This document shows positions 18,121 to 27,201 of a stretch of DNA of 64,000 nucleotides, piece after piece. Origin of the DNA: Sutcliffiella horikoshii (GTDB lineage: Bacteria > Bacillota > Bacilli > Bacillales > Bacillaceae_I); assembly GCF_008180725.1 (NCBI RefSeq), contig NZ_VTEV01000002.1, positions 92,228 through 156,227 of the forward strand. The letters are read 5' to 3'. The number at the start of each line of letters is the position of its first letter. Position 1 is the first letter of the stretch. A program made the translations under genes and the position numbers. Under the pieces are notes generated by a model. That model was not told where the DNA came from, made no database searches, and saw nothing but the letters and a program-made list of their open reading frames with translations.

Positions 18121-18924
18121 TTAGATTCCTCGCTTTCTGTTGCTCGTCAATTTCATGAAAAGGAACATGATGATAATTAAAAATACGGCAATGGTCGAAC
18201 CCATTCCCCAGTCTTGCGTCACAAGGAAATGTTGTTCGATTGCTGTTCCAAGAGTGATAACCCTGTTACCGGCTATTAATCTTGTCAGCATGAATAGAGA
18301 TAACGCCGGAATGAAAACAATCTGACATCCGACTTTTACCCCGTCCAACGTAAGCGGCAGCGTGACTCTCCAAAACGTTGTAAAACGGGAGGCACCAAGG
18401 TCATTTGCAGCATCTATCAGTGTTGGATTCAGTTCATTTAGTGCGTTGAAAATAGGCAAGATCATGAACGGAATAAATATATAAACGGAAACGAAAACAA
18501 AACTAAAGTCTGTGAATAATATCTGCTGTGAACCAATTCCGATGACTTCCAAGAAACTGTTGGCCATCCCGTAAGTACCGAAAATGCCTAGGAACGCATA
18601 AGCTTTTAGGAGCAAATTGATCCAAGAAGGAACAATAAGCAACAATAGCCACAAATATTTGTGACGGGTTTTGGTTAACAGTAACGCCGTCGGATAGGCA
18701 ATCAAAAGTGTAATGGCGGTTATGAGGAATGCATACCAAAACGAACTCAGCGTCATTTTTAAATAAACGGGAGTAAAGAACTTTTGATAATTTTCCAGTG
18801 ACAGATTTCCTTCTATATTAAAAAAAGAATAATAGAGAACAAGTAGTAACGGCGCTATGACAAATAACGCAATCCAAAGAGCATAGGGGATAAAGTGAAG
18901 ATTTTTTGTCAGTCTATTTTCCAT
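18121..18924 (-). CDS. potB: Spermidine/putrescine ABC transporter permease PotB
   Basis: Starts at ATG 18924 (MENRLTKNL, with GGAGAG just upstream), overlapping potA by 11 bases; the frame extends to 18942. Six membrane segments and the EAA loop [20 protein letters not shown] are visible. Partner of PotC. Confidence 0.9.
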   Translation of the reverse strand: MENRLTKNLHFIPYALWIALFVIAPLLLVLYYSFFNIEGNLSLENYQKFFTPVYLKMTLSSFWYAFLITAITLLIAYPTALLLTKTRHKYLWLLLLIVPSWINLLLKAYAFLGIFGTYGMANSFLEVIGIGSQQILFTDFSFVFVSVYIFIPFMILPIFNALNELNPTLIDAANDLGASRFTTFWRVTLPLTLDGVKVGCQIVFIPALSLFMLTRLIAGNRVITLGTAIEQHFLVTQDWGMGSTIAVFLIIIMFLFMKLTSNRKRGI

Positions 18925-20026
18925 GACTCTCTCCGCTTGCATGGGAATAACCCTCTAGACGTCTGTCAAAATCCTCTTCTGATTCCCCAAGGCGCATAAC
19001 ATGAATAGCCTCCGGGTCAAAATACAATCCAATTTGATCCCCGACAGAAGCTTTTTTAGTAGAATGTACAAGCCACTCGTTTCCTTCTTGGTCATAGCTG
19101 CTTATTTCATAATGAACGCCACGGAACAGTTGAGAGTCCACTCGCACCTGAAGTTTCCCTTCTGCTGGTGTGGTGATGGCTAAATCCTCAGGTCGGATAA
19201 CAATGTCTACCCACTCGTCATCTTTTAGTCCCTTGTCCACACATTCAAATTGCTTGCCCGCAAATTCTACAAGGAAGTCCTTGATCATTCGTCCTTCCAC
19301 AATGTTGGATTCGCCGATGAAGTCTGCCACAAATCGGTTGATTGGCTCATCATAAATATCAGTCGGCGTCCCGCTTTGAATAATTTGCCCTTCATTAAGG
19401 ACGAATATCTCATCTGACATCGCAAGGGCTTCTTCCTGATCATGCGTAACAAAAATGAACGTGATGCCAAGACGCTGTTGGAGCTCTCTTAATTCATACT
19501 GCATTTCCGTGCGCAGTTTAAGGTCAAGTGCGGATAGTGGTTCATCTAATAGAATTACTTCCGGCTCATTTACTATGGCACGCGCAATCGCTACACGCTG
19601 GCGCTGACCGCCAGACATTTCCCTGATTTCACGTGACTCAAAGCCTTCAAGGTTGACGAAGCTAAGCGCCTCGGTCACTTTTTTTTCAATATCCGCCTTT
19701 TTCATCTTCTTGATCTTCAACCCAAATGCGACATTTTCATATACGTTTAAGTGAGGGAAAAGAGCATAGTCTTGAAATACCGTGTTTACCTGGCGTTTGT
19801 TGGCAGGTACATCGTTAATTTTCTTCCCGTTAAAATAAATGTCCCCCGCCGTTGCCTCCGTAAAGCCGGCAATCAGACGAAGGATAGTCGTCTTCCCGCA
19901 GCCAGAAGGGCCGAGCAGGGTATAAAACTTCCCGCGTTCTATTTCAAAACTAACATCGTTGAGTACAGCAGGATCATTGTCAAACTGCTTGCGAACATCT
20001 TTAAACTGAATAATTGCGTTAGTCAT
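18914..20026 (-). CDS. potA: Spermidine/putrescine ABC transporter ATP-binding protein PotA
   Basis: ATG 20026 follows GGGAGG; the frame is open to 20044. Walker [11 protein letters not shown]-loop [11 protein letters not shown], signature [15 protein letters not shown], Walker [14 protein letters not shown]-loop VTHDQEEA, then a C-terminal TOBE domain (residues about 280-350). At about 370 residues it has the full length of PotA. It drives polyamine uptake through PotBC with PotD. First gene of the operon. Confidence 0.9.
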   Translation of the reverse strand: MTNAIIQFKDVRKQFDNDPAVLNDVSFEIERGKFYTLLGPSGCGKTTILRLIAGFTEATAGDIYFNGKKINDVPANKRQVNTVFQDYALFPHLNVYENVAFGLKIKKMKKADIEKKVTEALSFVNLEGFESREIREMSGGQRQRVAIARAIVNEPEVILLDEPLSALDLKLRTEMQYELRELQQRLGITFIFVTHDQEEALAMSDEIFVLNEGQIIQSGTPTDIYDEPINRFVADFIGESNIVEGRMIKDFLVEFAGKQFECVDKGLKDDEWVDIVIRPEDLAITTPAEGKLQVRVDSQLFRGVHYEISSYDQEGNEWLVHSTKKASVGDQIGLYFDPEAIHVMRLGESEEDFDRRLEGYSHASGESHGK

Positions 20027-20036
20027 AGCAACCTCC

Positions 20037-20138
20037 CTAAACAAAAAATTCTAATATATGATTCCAGTAAAGTAGCATTAAGCTGACGAGTAAACGACCA
20101 GCGGTGATTAACAGAATCCAAAATGTATTTTTAAGCAT
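20037..20138 (-). CDS. Possible 33-residue hydrophobic leader peptide upstream of potA
   Basis: A short frame from ATG 20138 ends with TAG directly before the potA ribosome site. The peptide ([20 protein letters not shown] and onward) would be a single membrane helix. There is no ribosome site before its ATG, so it may be chance; its position would suit a translated leader controlling potA. Confidence 0.2.
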   Translation of the reverse strand: MLKNTFWILLITAGRLLVSLMLLYWNHILEFFV

Positions 20139-20243
20139 AATAATTCATGATTCGGGACAATTATACAGGAATTGCCTGAAAAAACAATATAAAAAAATGC
20201 CCGTCCCACAACCAATTTATGGTCGCTGAGACAAGCATCTTCT

Positions 20244-20951
20244 TTACCATTCCTTAGGCTCATAATTCAATTCAGCAAACAGCTGGCGTTTTTCCTTTTT
20301 GCTAAGGTCGCGCCACTGTCCCATCGGTAGATTTCCAAGCTCAATATTCATTATCCGTGTGCGCTGCAGCCTTAAAACTTCATACCCAAGCTCTGCACAC
20401 ATGCGACGGATCTGACGGTTTAATCCTTGAGTCAAAATAATCTTAAAATCAAACTTCGATAACTGTTCAACTTCACATGGGAGTGTCTTTGTACCTAGTA
20501 TCTTAACGCCCTCAGACATCTGCTTCACAAAATCCGGAGTAATCGGTTTGTCGACCGATACAATATACTCTTTTTCATGCTTGTTTTCTGGGCGCAAAAT
20601 TTCATTAATGATATCACCGTCGTTTGTTAGCAGGATCAAACCTTCCGATTCCTTATCAAGACGACCTATATGAGAAAGACGTAACGGATGGTTCACTAGG
20701 TCAATGATATTTCCCTTTACTTTTTTCTCAGTGGTGCTAGTAATGCCAATTGGCTTGTTCAACGCAATATAAACATTATCTCTGGCAATCCGGATAAGTT
20801 GTCCGTTGACCAAAACCTCGTCTCCAGGGTTTACCTGACCACCAATCTTGGCTACCTTTCCGTTAATCTTCACTCTACCTTCTTCGATCAATTTATCTGC
20901 TCCGCGTCTTGAAGCAACACCAGAGTCACTAATAAATTTATTTATTCTCAT
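20244..20951 (-). CDS. RluF-like 23S rRNA pseudouridine synthase
   Basis: Starts MRINKFISDSGVASRRGADK at ATG 20951; the frame extends to 20987 without a better start. Residues 1-60 are an S4 RNA-binding domain. The catalytic domain carries GRLDKESEGLILLTNDG, with the catalytic Asp in RLDKESEG, and the RsuA/RluB/E/F group motif GLNRQIRRMC. GLNRQIRRMCAELGYEVLRL matches the RluF branch (U2604 of 23S rRNA in E. coli) better than RluB. Target is inferred from the subfamily. Confidence 0.85.
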   Translation of the reverse strand: MRINKFISDSGVASRRGADKLIEEGRVKINGKVAKIGGQVNPGDEVLVNGQLIRIARDNVYIALNKPIGITSTTEKKVKGNIIDLVNHPLRLSHIGRLDKESEGLILLTNDGDIINEILRPENKHEKEYIVSVDKPITPDFVKQMSEGVKILGTKTLPCEVEQLSKFDFKIILTQGLNRQIRRMCAELGYEVLRLQRTRIMNIELGNLPMGQWRDLSKKEKRQLFAELNYEPKEW

Positions 20952-21257
20952 TCTAGTACACGTCCTTATATGAAAAAATGAACTCACTCTTATATAGGAA
21001 GAAGTGAGGAATAATTCTATATATGTACCCTATCATACAATAAACAAAGGACCGCTTACAAATAGAGGATAGAACTAATATAGAACTAATAGAAGTGTGA
21101 AGGTTTTTTGTGGTACTTTAACGCTTTAACGGAGAGCGGGTCAGACCCCTTTATTTTTTCTTTATGTAATTTCTACCATTCAAAATACTAGAAACCTAGT
21201 ATTTATCTGCAAATTTTTCGACATATTTCTTATCTAGGTATTTTTAATCATGAAAAT
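20952..21257. other. Intergenic region with GGGTCAGACCC palindrome and a short hairpin
   Basis: No gene seen. It holds the palindrome GGGTCAGACCC (21138-21148) followed by a T-rich stretch, resembling the right half of the terminator at 11.0 kb, and a perfect 9-bp stem AAATACTAG/CTAGTATTT with loop AAAC (21183-21204). Confidence 0.5.
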
Positions 21258-21342
21258 ATGTTCATCTTTGAAAAACATATATTGAAATATTGGAAGTTTA
21301 CGAATATAGTTAGTATAGTAAGGGTTTTCACTTTACTATAAA
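21258..21342 (+). promoter_or_regulatory. Promoter and operator-like repeats before the nucleoside importer
   Basis: TTGAAA (21282-21287) and TATAGT (21305-21310), 17 bases apart. Upstream is ATGTT-N11-AACAT (21258-21278), whose half-sites also occur at the deoR promoter (27061-27072). Downstream is the inverted repeat TATAGTAA...TTACTATA (about 21312-21342), covering the predicted start of transcription. Binding by DeoR is an inference. Confidence 0.55.
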
Positions 21343-21367
21343 TTTATAATTTTGGGGGAATTATGGC

Positions 21368-22474
21368 ATGAAAAAGGGTTTAATTGCAACGATCGTCACT
21401 GTTTTAACAACGATGATCTTTTTAGTAGGTTGCGGTACAGACAATAATGGCAGTTCTGACTCTGCTTCCGGCGATGGCAGCGGTTCTGACTTAATGGTCG
21501 GAATGGTAACGGACGCTGGAACGATTGATGACAAATCTTTTAATGAAGGAACTTGGAATGGGATCCTTCAAGCTAAAGAAGACTTCGGCATTACAGAGAA
21601 ATACTTAAAGCCAGCTGGTACTACAGAAGCTGACTACATGCAAGAAATTACAAACTTATATGATGCAGACTTTAAATTTATTGTTACTCCTGGATTTAAA
21701 TTTGAAACAGCGGTATTCCAAGCACAAAGCCAATATGAAGATGCAAAGTTCGTTTTAATCGATGGATCTCCACATAATGGTGACTTCAACCCTGTTGTAG
21801 GTGAAAACACAGTATCTATCTTCTTCGCTGAGCACGAAGCTGGATTCTTAGCTGGTGTTGCTACGGCTCTTGAATTAAAAGAAGGCGAAGCTGGTTTCAT
21901 CGGTGGTATGGAAATTCCTCCAGTTCAAAAGTTTAACTGGGGCTTCCAACAAGGTATTGCGTATGCTAATGAAAACCTAGATACAAATGTAAGCATTAAA
22001 GAAGAAAACGTTGTGTACCAAGGTACATTTGATGATGTAGCTGCAGGTCAGCAAATTGCTGGAGCAATGTTTGACCGTGGCGTAAATGTAATCTTCGCAG
22101 CTGCGGGTGGAGTTGGCGTTGGGGCAATCAACGAAGCTAAAACTCGTGTAGCAGGCGGAGACAAAGTATGGATGGTCGGTGTAGACGTTGACCAATACGA
22201 AGAAGGTAAAATGGATAACGGTGAATCTGTAATCCTAACTTCTGCAATGAAGAAAATTGACACAGCTGCTGCTGATATGATTAAAGCTGAAATCGATGGA
22301 GAGTTCCCAGGTGGAGAAACACTTACATTCGATGCGAAAAACGATGGTGTTGGACTTCCTGAAGAAAATCCAAACTTAAGCGATGAAACATCTACTAAAG
22401 TTAATGAGATCTTTGAACTAATCAAATCCGGTGAAGTAGAAGTATCTGCTGAGCAAGGCGATTTGATCAAGTAA
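21368..22474 (+). CDS. nupN: Nucleoside-binding lipoprotein, BMP family (NupN/BmpA-like)
   Basis: ATG 21368 behind GGGGGAA. Lipoprotein signal ending LVGC, then a Ser/Gly linker and a BMP domain (MVTDAGTIDDKSFNEGTWNG near residue 45; GGMEIPPVQKFNWGFQQG near 180). BMP proteins bind purine and pyrimidine nucleosides for the NupOPQ-type ABC importer encoded next. A strong terminator and about 500 bases of repeat DNA separate it from nupO. Adjacency to a deoxyribose-phosphate microcompartment suggests deoxynucleosides among its substrates. Confidence 0.85.
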   Translation: MKKGLIATIVTVLTTMIFLVGCGTDNNGSSDSASGDGSGSDLMVGMVTDAGTIDDKSFNEGTWNGILQAKEDFGITEKYLKPAGTTEADYMQEITNLYDADFKFIVTPGFKFETAVFQAQSQYEDAKFVLIDGSPHNGDFNPVVGENTVSIFFAEHEAGFLAGVATALELKEGEAGFIGGMEIPPVQKFNWGFQQGIAYANENLDTNVSIKEENVVYQGTFDDVAAGQQIAGAMFDRGVNVIFAAAGGVGVGAINEAKTRVAGGDKVWMVGVDVDQYEEGKMDNGESVILTSAMKKIDTAAADMIKAEIDGEFPGGETLTFDAKNDGVGLPEENPNLSDETSTKVNEIFELIKSGEVEVSAEQGDLIK

Positions 22475-22537
22475 TACGTGCAGTACCTGGCGTAATCTTC
22501 TAAAGCAAACTCGTTTGCTAGATTCAGATTGATAAAG

Positions 22538-22564
22538 AAAAGGCGGGGTGACCCGCCTTTTTTA
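22538..22564 (+). terminator. Terminator after nupN
   Basis: Stem AAAGGCGGG / CCCGCCTTT, loop GTGA, followed by a T run. A smaller hairpin AGCAAAC/GTTTGCT precedes it at 22504-22519. Confidence 0.9.
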
Positions 22565-22654
22565 ATGCAAATGTAAGAGGTTAGTTGTCTGTCCTCTTGG
22601 GATAAATAAACTGTTTTGGCAAAGTTTGTCGAGATTTAAAAAGTGTTGGATGTT

Positions 22655-23000
22655 AGTGGATTGTAGTGGAAGCCACTTGACTCCTGCGGGAGATAGAGGG
22701 AAACGAGAGACCCAGGGCAAAGCAAGGCCAATGAAAAATTGATATTATTTAGTATTTTGTATTTTCGAGCTGTAGATTGGAGCAATAGGCGTAGACTCCT
22801 GAGGGAGATAGCGCTAGGTGGAGACCCCGCAGGCGAAGCCGAGGAGGCTCCAGCAGCGCCCCTAGGAAAGCGAAGCCAATTGCGGAAATCCACAGCGACG
22901 TTTAAACAATATCTAGATTCAAAGACTTTTTCAGTGGCCTTGGCAAAGCCGAGGAGGCTCTCGGCCCTCCCCGATGAAAGCAAGTGGCTGCAACGAAAAG
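22655..23000. repeat. Palindromic repeat interrupted by a MITE-like element
   Basis: Outer arms contain GCCACTTG (near 22672) and CAAGTGGC (22981-22988). Between them runs the interior shared with other copies (ACTCCTGCGGGAG, GAGACCCA...GGCAAAGC...CGAGGAGGCTC). The interior is cut at GGCAAAGC by the element at 22726-22939; joining 22723 to 22950 restores a continuous repeat. Confidence 0.75.
22724..22941. mobile_element. MITE-like element with 14-bp inverted ends and 8-bp target duplication
   Basis: Ends AAGGCCAATGAAAA and TTTTCAGTGGCCTT are inverted repeats with two mismatches. They are flanked on both sides by the direct repeat GGCAAAGC (22716-22723 and 22942-22949). The interior carries GCGCTAGGTGGAGACCCCGC and CCCCTAGGAAAGCGAAGCC. 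No coding capacity; a frame at 22739-23035 is only translated repeat. A near-identical copy with the same ends is at 58.3 kb. Confidence 0.8.
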
Positions 23001-23067
23001 AAACGGGACAGCATATAAACGGCAACCTTTGCTAAAAAACCAAAAACAAAAAAGGGAGAATCACTCT

Positions 23068-24591
23068 ATGGACTATGTAGTGGAGATGCTCAATATCCGG
23101 AAAGAGTTTACTGGAATAGTTGCCAATGATGATATTACACTTCGTCTGAAGCAAGGGGAAATTCACGCCCTTCTTGGAGAAAATGGTGCCGGGAAATCAA
23201 CACTGATGGCTATTTTGTTCGGTATGTATCAACCGGATAGAGGATCTATAAAAATTAATGGCAAGGAAACGAAAATTGCCAATCCTAATGTCGCGACAAA
23301 ACTTGGTATCGGGATGGTCCACCAACACTTCAAGCTGGTCAGTAACTTTACGGTAACAGAAAACATCATGCTTGGTTCTGAATTGCATAAAATGTATGTG
23401 CTTGATAAGAAAACGGCCAGCAAAAGAATTGAAGAACTGTCTAAAAAATATGGCTTAAATGTGGATCCACATGCCAAAATCGAAGACATTTCTGTCGGCA
23501 TGCAACAACGTGTTGAAATTCTAAAGATGCTTTATCGTCAAGCGGACGTACTTATTTTGGACGAGCCTACCGCGGTACTTACTCCTCAGGAAATTGAGGA
23601 GCTGGGTAAGATTATGAAGAACCTTATCGCAGAAGGTAAATCTATAATCATCATCACGCACAAACTGAAAGAAATTAAAGCGATGGCAGACAGGTGTACG
23701 GTTATCAGAAGAGGAAAGACAATTGGCACGGTTAATGTGGCGGAAACGTCCAAAGAACAAATGGCGGAAATGATGGTCGGACGTGAAGTCAACTTTAAGG
23801 TCGACAAGACAGAAGCGACTCCAAGCGACGTCGTATTGAAAATGGATAATGTTTCGGTTAAGAAGGGCAAGGATGTAGTTGCCCTTAAGAACATGTCCTT
23901 AGAGCTGAAAAAAGGCGAAATCCTTGGTATAGCAGGAGTAGACGGTAATGGTCAGGCAGAAATTGTAGAGAGTATTACGGGCTTAAAGCCAGCAGACTCC
24001 GGTACCATCCTTTTTGAAGGAAAAGACATTACGAAAATGCCGGTTCGTTCTAGAATCGCAAGTGGGATCGCCCATATTCCGGAAGACCGTCATAAGCATG
24101 GACTTGTTTTGGATTATACGATTGAAGAAAATATGGTTTTAGAACTGTACCATAAAGAGCCGTACTCCAAGCGTGGCGTGCTTAATTTTGCTGCGATTAA
24201 AAAACATGCAGATAACATTATTAACAGCTTTGATGTTCGTTCAGGTGAGGGCGGGAAGTCCGTTGCTAGATCCCTATCAGGTGGTAACCAGCAAAAAGCT
24301 GTAATCGGACGCGAGATTGAACTAGACCCTACACTGCTAATTGCCGTTCAGCCGACTCGTGGACTGGATGTTGGTTCTATTGAATATATCCACAAAAGAC
24401 TAGTGGAACAGCGTGATAAAGGGAAGGCTGTTTTACTTGTGTCCTTGGAATTAGATGAAGTATTAAATGTTTCAGATCGCATTGCCGTTGTGAACAATGG
24501 CCAACTAGTTGGAATCGTGAATGCAAAGGAAACAAACGAGAACGAACTTGGTCTAATGATGGCAGGCGTGATGAAGGGGGAAGAAGAATGA
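23068..24591 (+). CDS. nupO: Nucleoside ABC transporter ATP-binding protein (NupO-like)
   Basis: ATG 23068 follows AAGGGAG; the frame opens earlier, in repeat DNA. Two ABC ATPase domains: the first has GENGAGKSTLMA, VGMQQRVEILKMLYR and LILDEPTAVL; the second has a degenerate Walker A (GVDGNGQAEIVE) and the signature LSGGNQQKAVIGRE. Tandem ATPases with an inactive-looking second site are the rule for BMP/ribose-type importers. The gene overlaps nupP by 4 bases. Confidence 0.9.
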   Translation: MDYVVEMLNIRKEFTGIVANDDITLRLKQGEIHALLGENGAGKSTLMAILFGMYQPDRGSIKINGKETKIANPNVATKLGIGMVHQHFKLVSNFTVTENIMLGSELHKMYVLDKKTASKRIEELSKKYGLNVDPHAKIEDISVGMQQRVEILKMLYRQADVLILDEPTAVLTPQEIEELGKIMKNLIAEGKSIIIITHKLKEIKAMADRCTVIRRGKTIGTVNVAETSKEQMAEMMVGREVNFKVDKTEATPSDVVLKMDNVSVKKGKDVVALKNMSLELKKGEILGIAGVDGNGQAEIVESITGLKPADSGTILFEGKDITKMPVRSRIASGIAHIPEDRHKHGLVLDYTIEENMVLELYHKEPYSKRGVLNFAAIKKHADNIINSFDVRSGEGGKSVARSLSGGNQQKAVIGREIELDPTLLIAVQPTRGLDVGSIEYIHKRLVEQRDKGKAVLLVSLELDEVLNVSDRIAVVNNGQLVGIVNAKETNENELGLMMAGVMKGEEE

Positions 24592-25673
24592 GAAATGGCA
24601 TAATCTCGTTACTTGCTGTCCTTTTCGGTTTGATTGCAGGTGCGATATTGATGGCAGTCACAGGGAACAATCCTGTGGAAGGATATAAATATTTGTTTGA
24701 AGGCGGATTGAAAAACCTGTCCAGAATGGGAAATACGCTAGCAACAGCAACGCCACTTATTTTCACGGGTTTATCGGTTGCTTTTGCATTCCGTACCGGC
24801 TTGTTTAATATCGGAGCGGCGGGGCAAATGCTCTTTGGTGGTTTTTGTGCCGTTGCTGTCGGACTGACTTTTGATATGTCCAGACCACTTTTATTAGTAA
24901 TGATGGTCGCGGCCGGTTTTATCGGAGGGGCACTTTGGGCTTTTATTCCAGGACTATTAAAGGCAAAATTCAACGTACATGAAGTAGTTTCCACTATTAT
25001 GATGAACTGGATTGCCTACTGGACAGTATACTATGCGGTTCCTGCCTACTTTAAAGGCGAGTTTTTGGAAACAGAATCCAAAAAGCTACCAGAATCGGCA
25101 TCTTTACGTACACCAATTTTAACTGAAATGTTTGACGGGTCTTATATTAACCTTGGTTTATTTATCGCTACAATTGCAGTAATTATCTTCTCCTTTATCA
25201 TCAATAAAACCACACTTGGTTATGAGTTGAAGGCAGTAGGATTTAACCGTGATTCAGCGGAATACGCTGGGATTGCGGTAAACAGAAGTATTGTGACTTC
25301 CATGGTCATTGCCGGTGGTTTGGCTGGTCTTGGGGGAGTGGCATTCTATGCTGGAAATGCGACAAGTATTCAAATTGGTATCCTACCATCACAAGGTTTC
25401 GATGGAATTGCCGTGGCACTTCTTGGAGCAAACACGGGTATCGGGGTATTACTAGCGGCTGTTTTCTTCGGCCTTTTATATTCCGGTCGCGGCTTTATGA
25501 ATGCCATGACAGATATTCCACCAGAGATTGCAGATTCCATTATTGCTATTATCATCTATTTTGCTGCAACAAGCATTCTAATAGATCGCATGATTCGCTA
25601 CTTTATTAATAAAAAGAAAAATAGACAACCAGTAGCAACTCAAAACAATGTTGAGAAGAAGGAGGAGGTATAA
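24588..25673 (+). CDS. nupP: Nucleoside ABC transporter permease (NupP-like)
   Basis: 361-residue BPD_transp_2 family permease with about ten membrane segments, and the family motifs FNIGAAGQMLFGGF and NRDSAEYAGIAVNRS. It starts directly with a hydrophobic helix after MRNG. It forms the channel together with NupQ. Start overlaps the nupO stop (ATGA). Confidence 0.9.
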   Translation: MRNGIISLLAVLFGLIAGAILMAVTGNNPVEGYKYLFEGGLKNLSRMGNTLATATPLIFTGLSVAFAFRTGLFNIGAAGQMLFGGFCAVAVGLTFDMSRPLLLVMMVAAGFIGGALWAFIPGLLKAKFNVHEVVSTIMMNWIAYWTVYYAVPAYFKGEFLETESKKLPESASLRTPILTEMFDGSYINLGLFIATIAVIIFSFIINKTTLGYELKAVGFNRDSAEYAGIAVNRSIVTSMVIAGGLAGLGGVAFYAGNATSIQIGILPSQGFDGIAVALLGANTGIGVLLAAVFFGLLYSGRGFMNAMTDIPPEIADSIIAIIIYFAATSILIDRMIRYFINKKKNRQPVATQNNVEKKEEV

Positions 25674-25676
25674 GGT

Positions 25677-26627
25677 ATGTGGACAGTGATTCAACAGATA
25701 GCACCGTACGCAATCATCTTCACTATCCCTCTTTTGATCACAGCGTTGGGAGCTTTATTCAGTGAGCGAAGTGGAGTTGTTAACATTGGTTTAGAAGGAT
25801 TAATGGTCATTGGGGCATTCACAGGAGCACTTGTCATTTTGAACATGCAGGAAATGATGCCTGGCCAACAAAAGGCAATCTGGATCGGGCTAGCACTTGC
25901 TACCGTGATGGGATTATTGTTCTCCCTTCTTCATGCGTTTGCAAGTATTAATCTTCATGCCAACCAGATTATCAGTGGTACAGCCATTAATATGATTGCT
26001 GCTGCTATCACCGTCTTCTTGGCTCGTAATATTACAGGAAGCGGAAACATTCAAATTAGCACATTAAAACCATTTAATGTTCCATTTTTATCAGATATCC
26101 CTGTCATTGGTAGTTTGCTATTCACTAGAACGTATGCAACGACATGGCTTGTTCTTGCCATTTTGCTAATTAGTGCATTTATGCTGTACAAAACACCATT
26201 TGGACTTCGTCTTCGTTCTTGCGGTGAGCATCCACATGCAGCAGAAGCAGCAGGAATCAGCGTAAGTAAAATGCGTTATATAGGGGTTATGATTTCAGGA
26301 GCTTTCTCTGGTTTAGGAGGAGCAGTTTTCATCGTAACAACTGGTGGAGAATTCAACGGAACGGTTGCAGGTCTTGGATTCTTGGCACTTGCTTCCTTGA
26401 TCTTCGGACAGTGGAAGCCACTTGGGATCCTTGCGGCAACTCTGTTCTTCGGTTTTGCCACTACGGTTGCGAACGTTTCACAGGTAATTCCTTCTTTGGC
26501 TGTCATTCCGCCAGTATTTTTGAAGGTATTCCCGTACGTTGTGACGTTAATTGCGTTAATCGTGTTCTCAAAATCCTCTCAAGCTCCAAAAGCTGTAGGA
26601 GAACCATTTGATTCTGGAAAACGATAA
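25677..26627 (+). CDS. nupQ: Nucleoside ABC transporter permease (NupQ-like)
   Basis: 316 residues, BPD_transp_2 family, with FSERSGVVNIGLEGLMVIGA near residue 30 and GEHPHAAEAAGISVSKMRYI near 180. About eight to ten membrane segments. It starts 3 bases after nupP, behind AAGGAGGAGG. Last gene of the importer operon; a terminator follows. Confidence 0.9.
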   Translation: MWTVIQQIAPYAIIFTIPLLITALGALFSERSGVVNIGLEGLMVIGAFTGALVILNMQEMMPGQQKAIWIGLALATVMGLLFSLLHAFASINLHANQIISGTAINMIAAAITVFLARNITGSGNIQISTLKPFNVPFLSDIPVIGSLLFTRTYATTWLVLAILLISAFMLYKTPFGLRLRSCGEHPHAAEAAGISVSKMRYIGVMISGAFSGLGGAVFIVTTGGEFNGTVAGLGFLALASLIFGQWKPLGILAATLFFGFATTVANVSQVIPSLAVIPPVFLKVFPYVVTLIALIVFSKSSQAPKAVGEPFDSGKR

Positions 26628-26650
26628 ATCGGATTTTGTTTTATATGTAG

Positions 26651-26684
26651 ACACGCTCTCTTTTAAGGGGAGCGTGTTTTTTTT
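26651..26684 (+). terminator. Terminator of the nup importer operon
   Basis: Stem ACACGCTCTC / GGGGAGCGTGT (one G-U) followed by eight T. Confidence 0.9.
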
Positions 26685-26724
26685 GCTTTATAAATATGTT
26701 GAATCATGATGTCATTTGTCGATT

Positions 26725-26860
26725 GGCATGTATTGTAGTCTGTTTGGACAGTAAATGGGACAGTTTGGCATGTATTTAAAAATTTTGAACTGTATTTCCC
26801 TTAATACGGACAGTAAATAGGCGAGTTTGGACAGTATATAGTTTTTGAATACAGATTCGG
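26725..26860. repeat. Array of GGACAGTA-type motifs spaced 20-21 bp
   Basis: Motifs close to GGACAGTAAAT or GGCATGTATT start at 26725, 26746, 26767, 26787, 26808 and 26829, with a weaker one near 26847. The spacing is 21, 21, 20, 21 and 21 bp. Between motifs the DNA is A/T-rich. It lies just after the nup terminator. Function unknown. Confidence 0.7.
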
Positions 26861-26981
26861 ATATTTTATGATTAATGGGGGGGGATTTTCGAAATAATTT
26901 AAATGTTCTAGCTCTAAAATATGTCAAATTGAGTTTATTCTAACAACTCTTACACTAAAACATAAGTTAAACAAAACAATT

Positions 26982-26995
26982 GTTAAACGCTTACA
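26982..26995 (+). promoter_or_regulatory. Candidate CcpA cre site upstream of deoR
   Basis: GTTAAACGCTTACA matches TGWAANCGNTNWCA at 12 of 14 positions. It lies 27 bases upstream of the deoR -35 box. Catabolite control of the deoxyribose operon by CcpA is known in B. subtilis. Confidence 0.55.
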
Positions 26996-27021
26996 TATCT
27001 GACTATTTGAAATAAAATATG

Positions 27022-27089
27022 TTGACAGAATTTTCTCCGGGTTTATAATTAAATTAACATATGTTCAAACATAAATTTACAAAAGTTCA
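27022..27089 (+). promoter_or_regulatory. Consensus sigma-A promoter and operator-like repeats for deoR-BMC operon
   Basis: Perfect TTGACA (27022-27027) and TATAAT (27044-27049), 16 bases apart. The palindrome-like ATGTTCAAACAT (27061-27072) covers the first transcribed bases, and a second GTTCA (27085-27089) follows 22 bp after the first. A promoter this strong would need repression, and DeoR is the obvious candidate. The leader up to deoR is about 145 bases and holds a small hairpin AGAATCA/TGATTCT. Confidence 0.75.
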
Positions 27090-27201
27090 TCAAATTGCAA
27101 ATATGCTTAGATTAAGAACATCATTCTACAAGAATCACCATGATTCTAAGCAATTTTGTACACCTACTATGAACATAATTTGAAAATCGGGTGAAGTGAG
27201 T

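Noticed and set aside
21160..21367. Purine riboswitch before the nucleoside-binding protein gene
   Set aside because: The conserved loop sequences and three-way junction of the purine aptamer are absent; only simple hairpins were found.
22739..23035. Open frame of 98 codons on the plus strand
   Set aside because: It is translated MITE-like and palindromic repeat DNA with no ribosome site.
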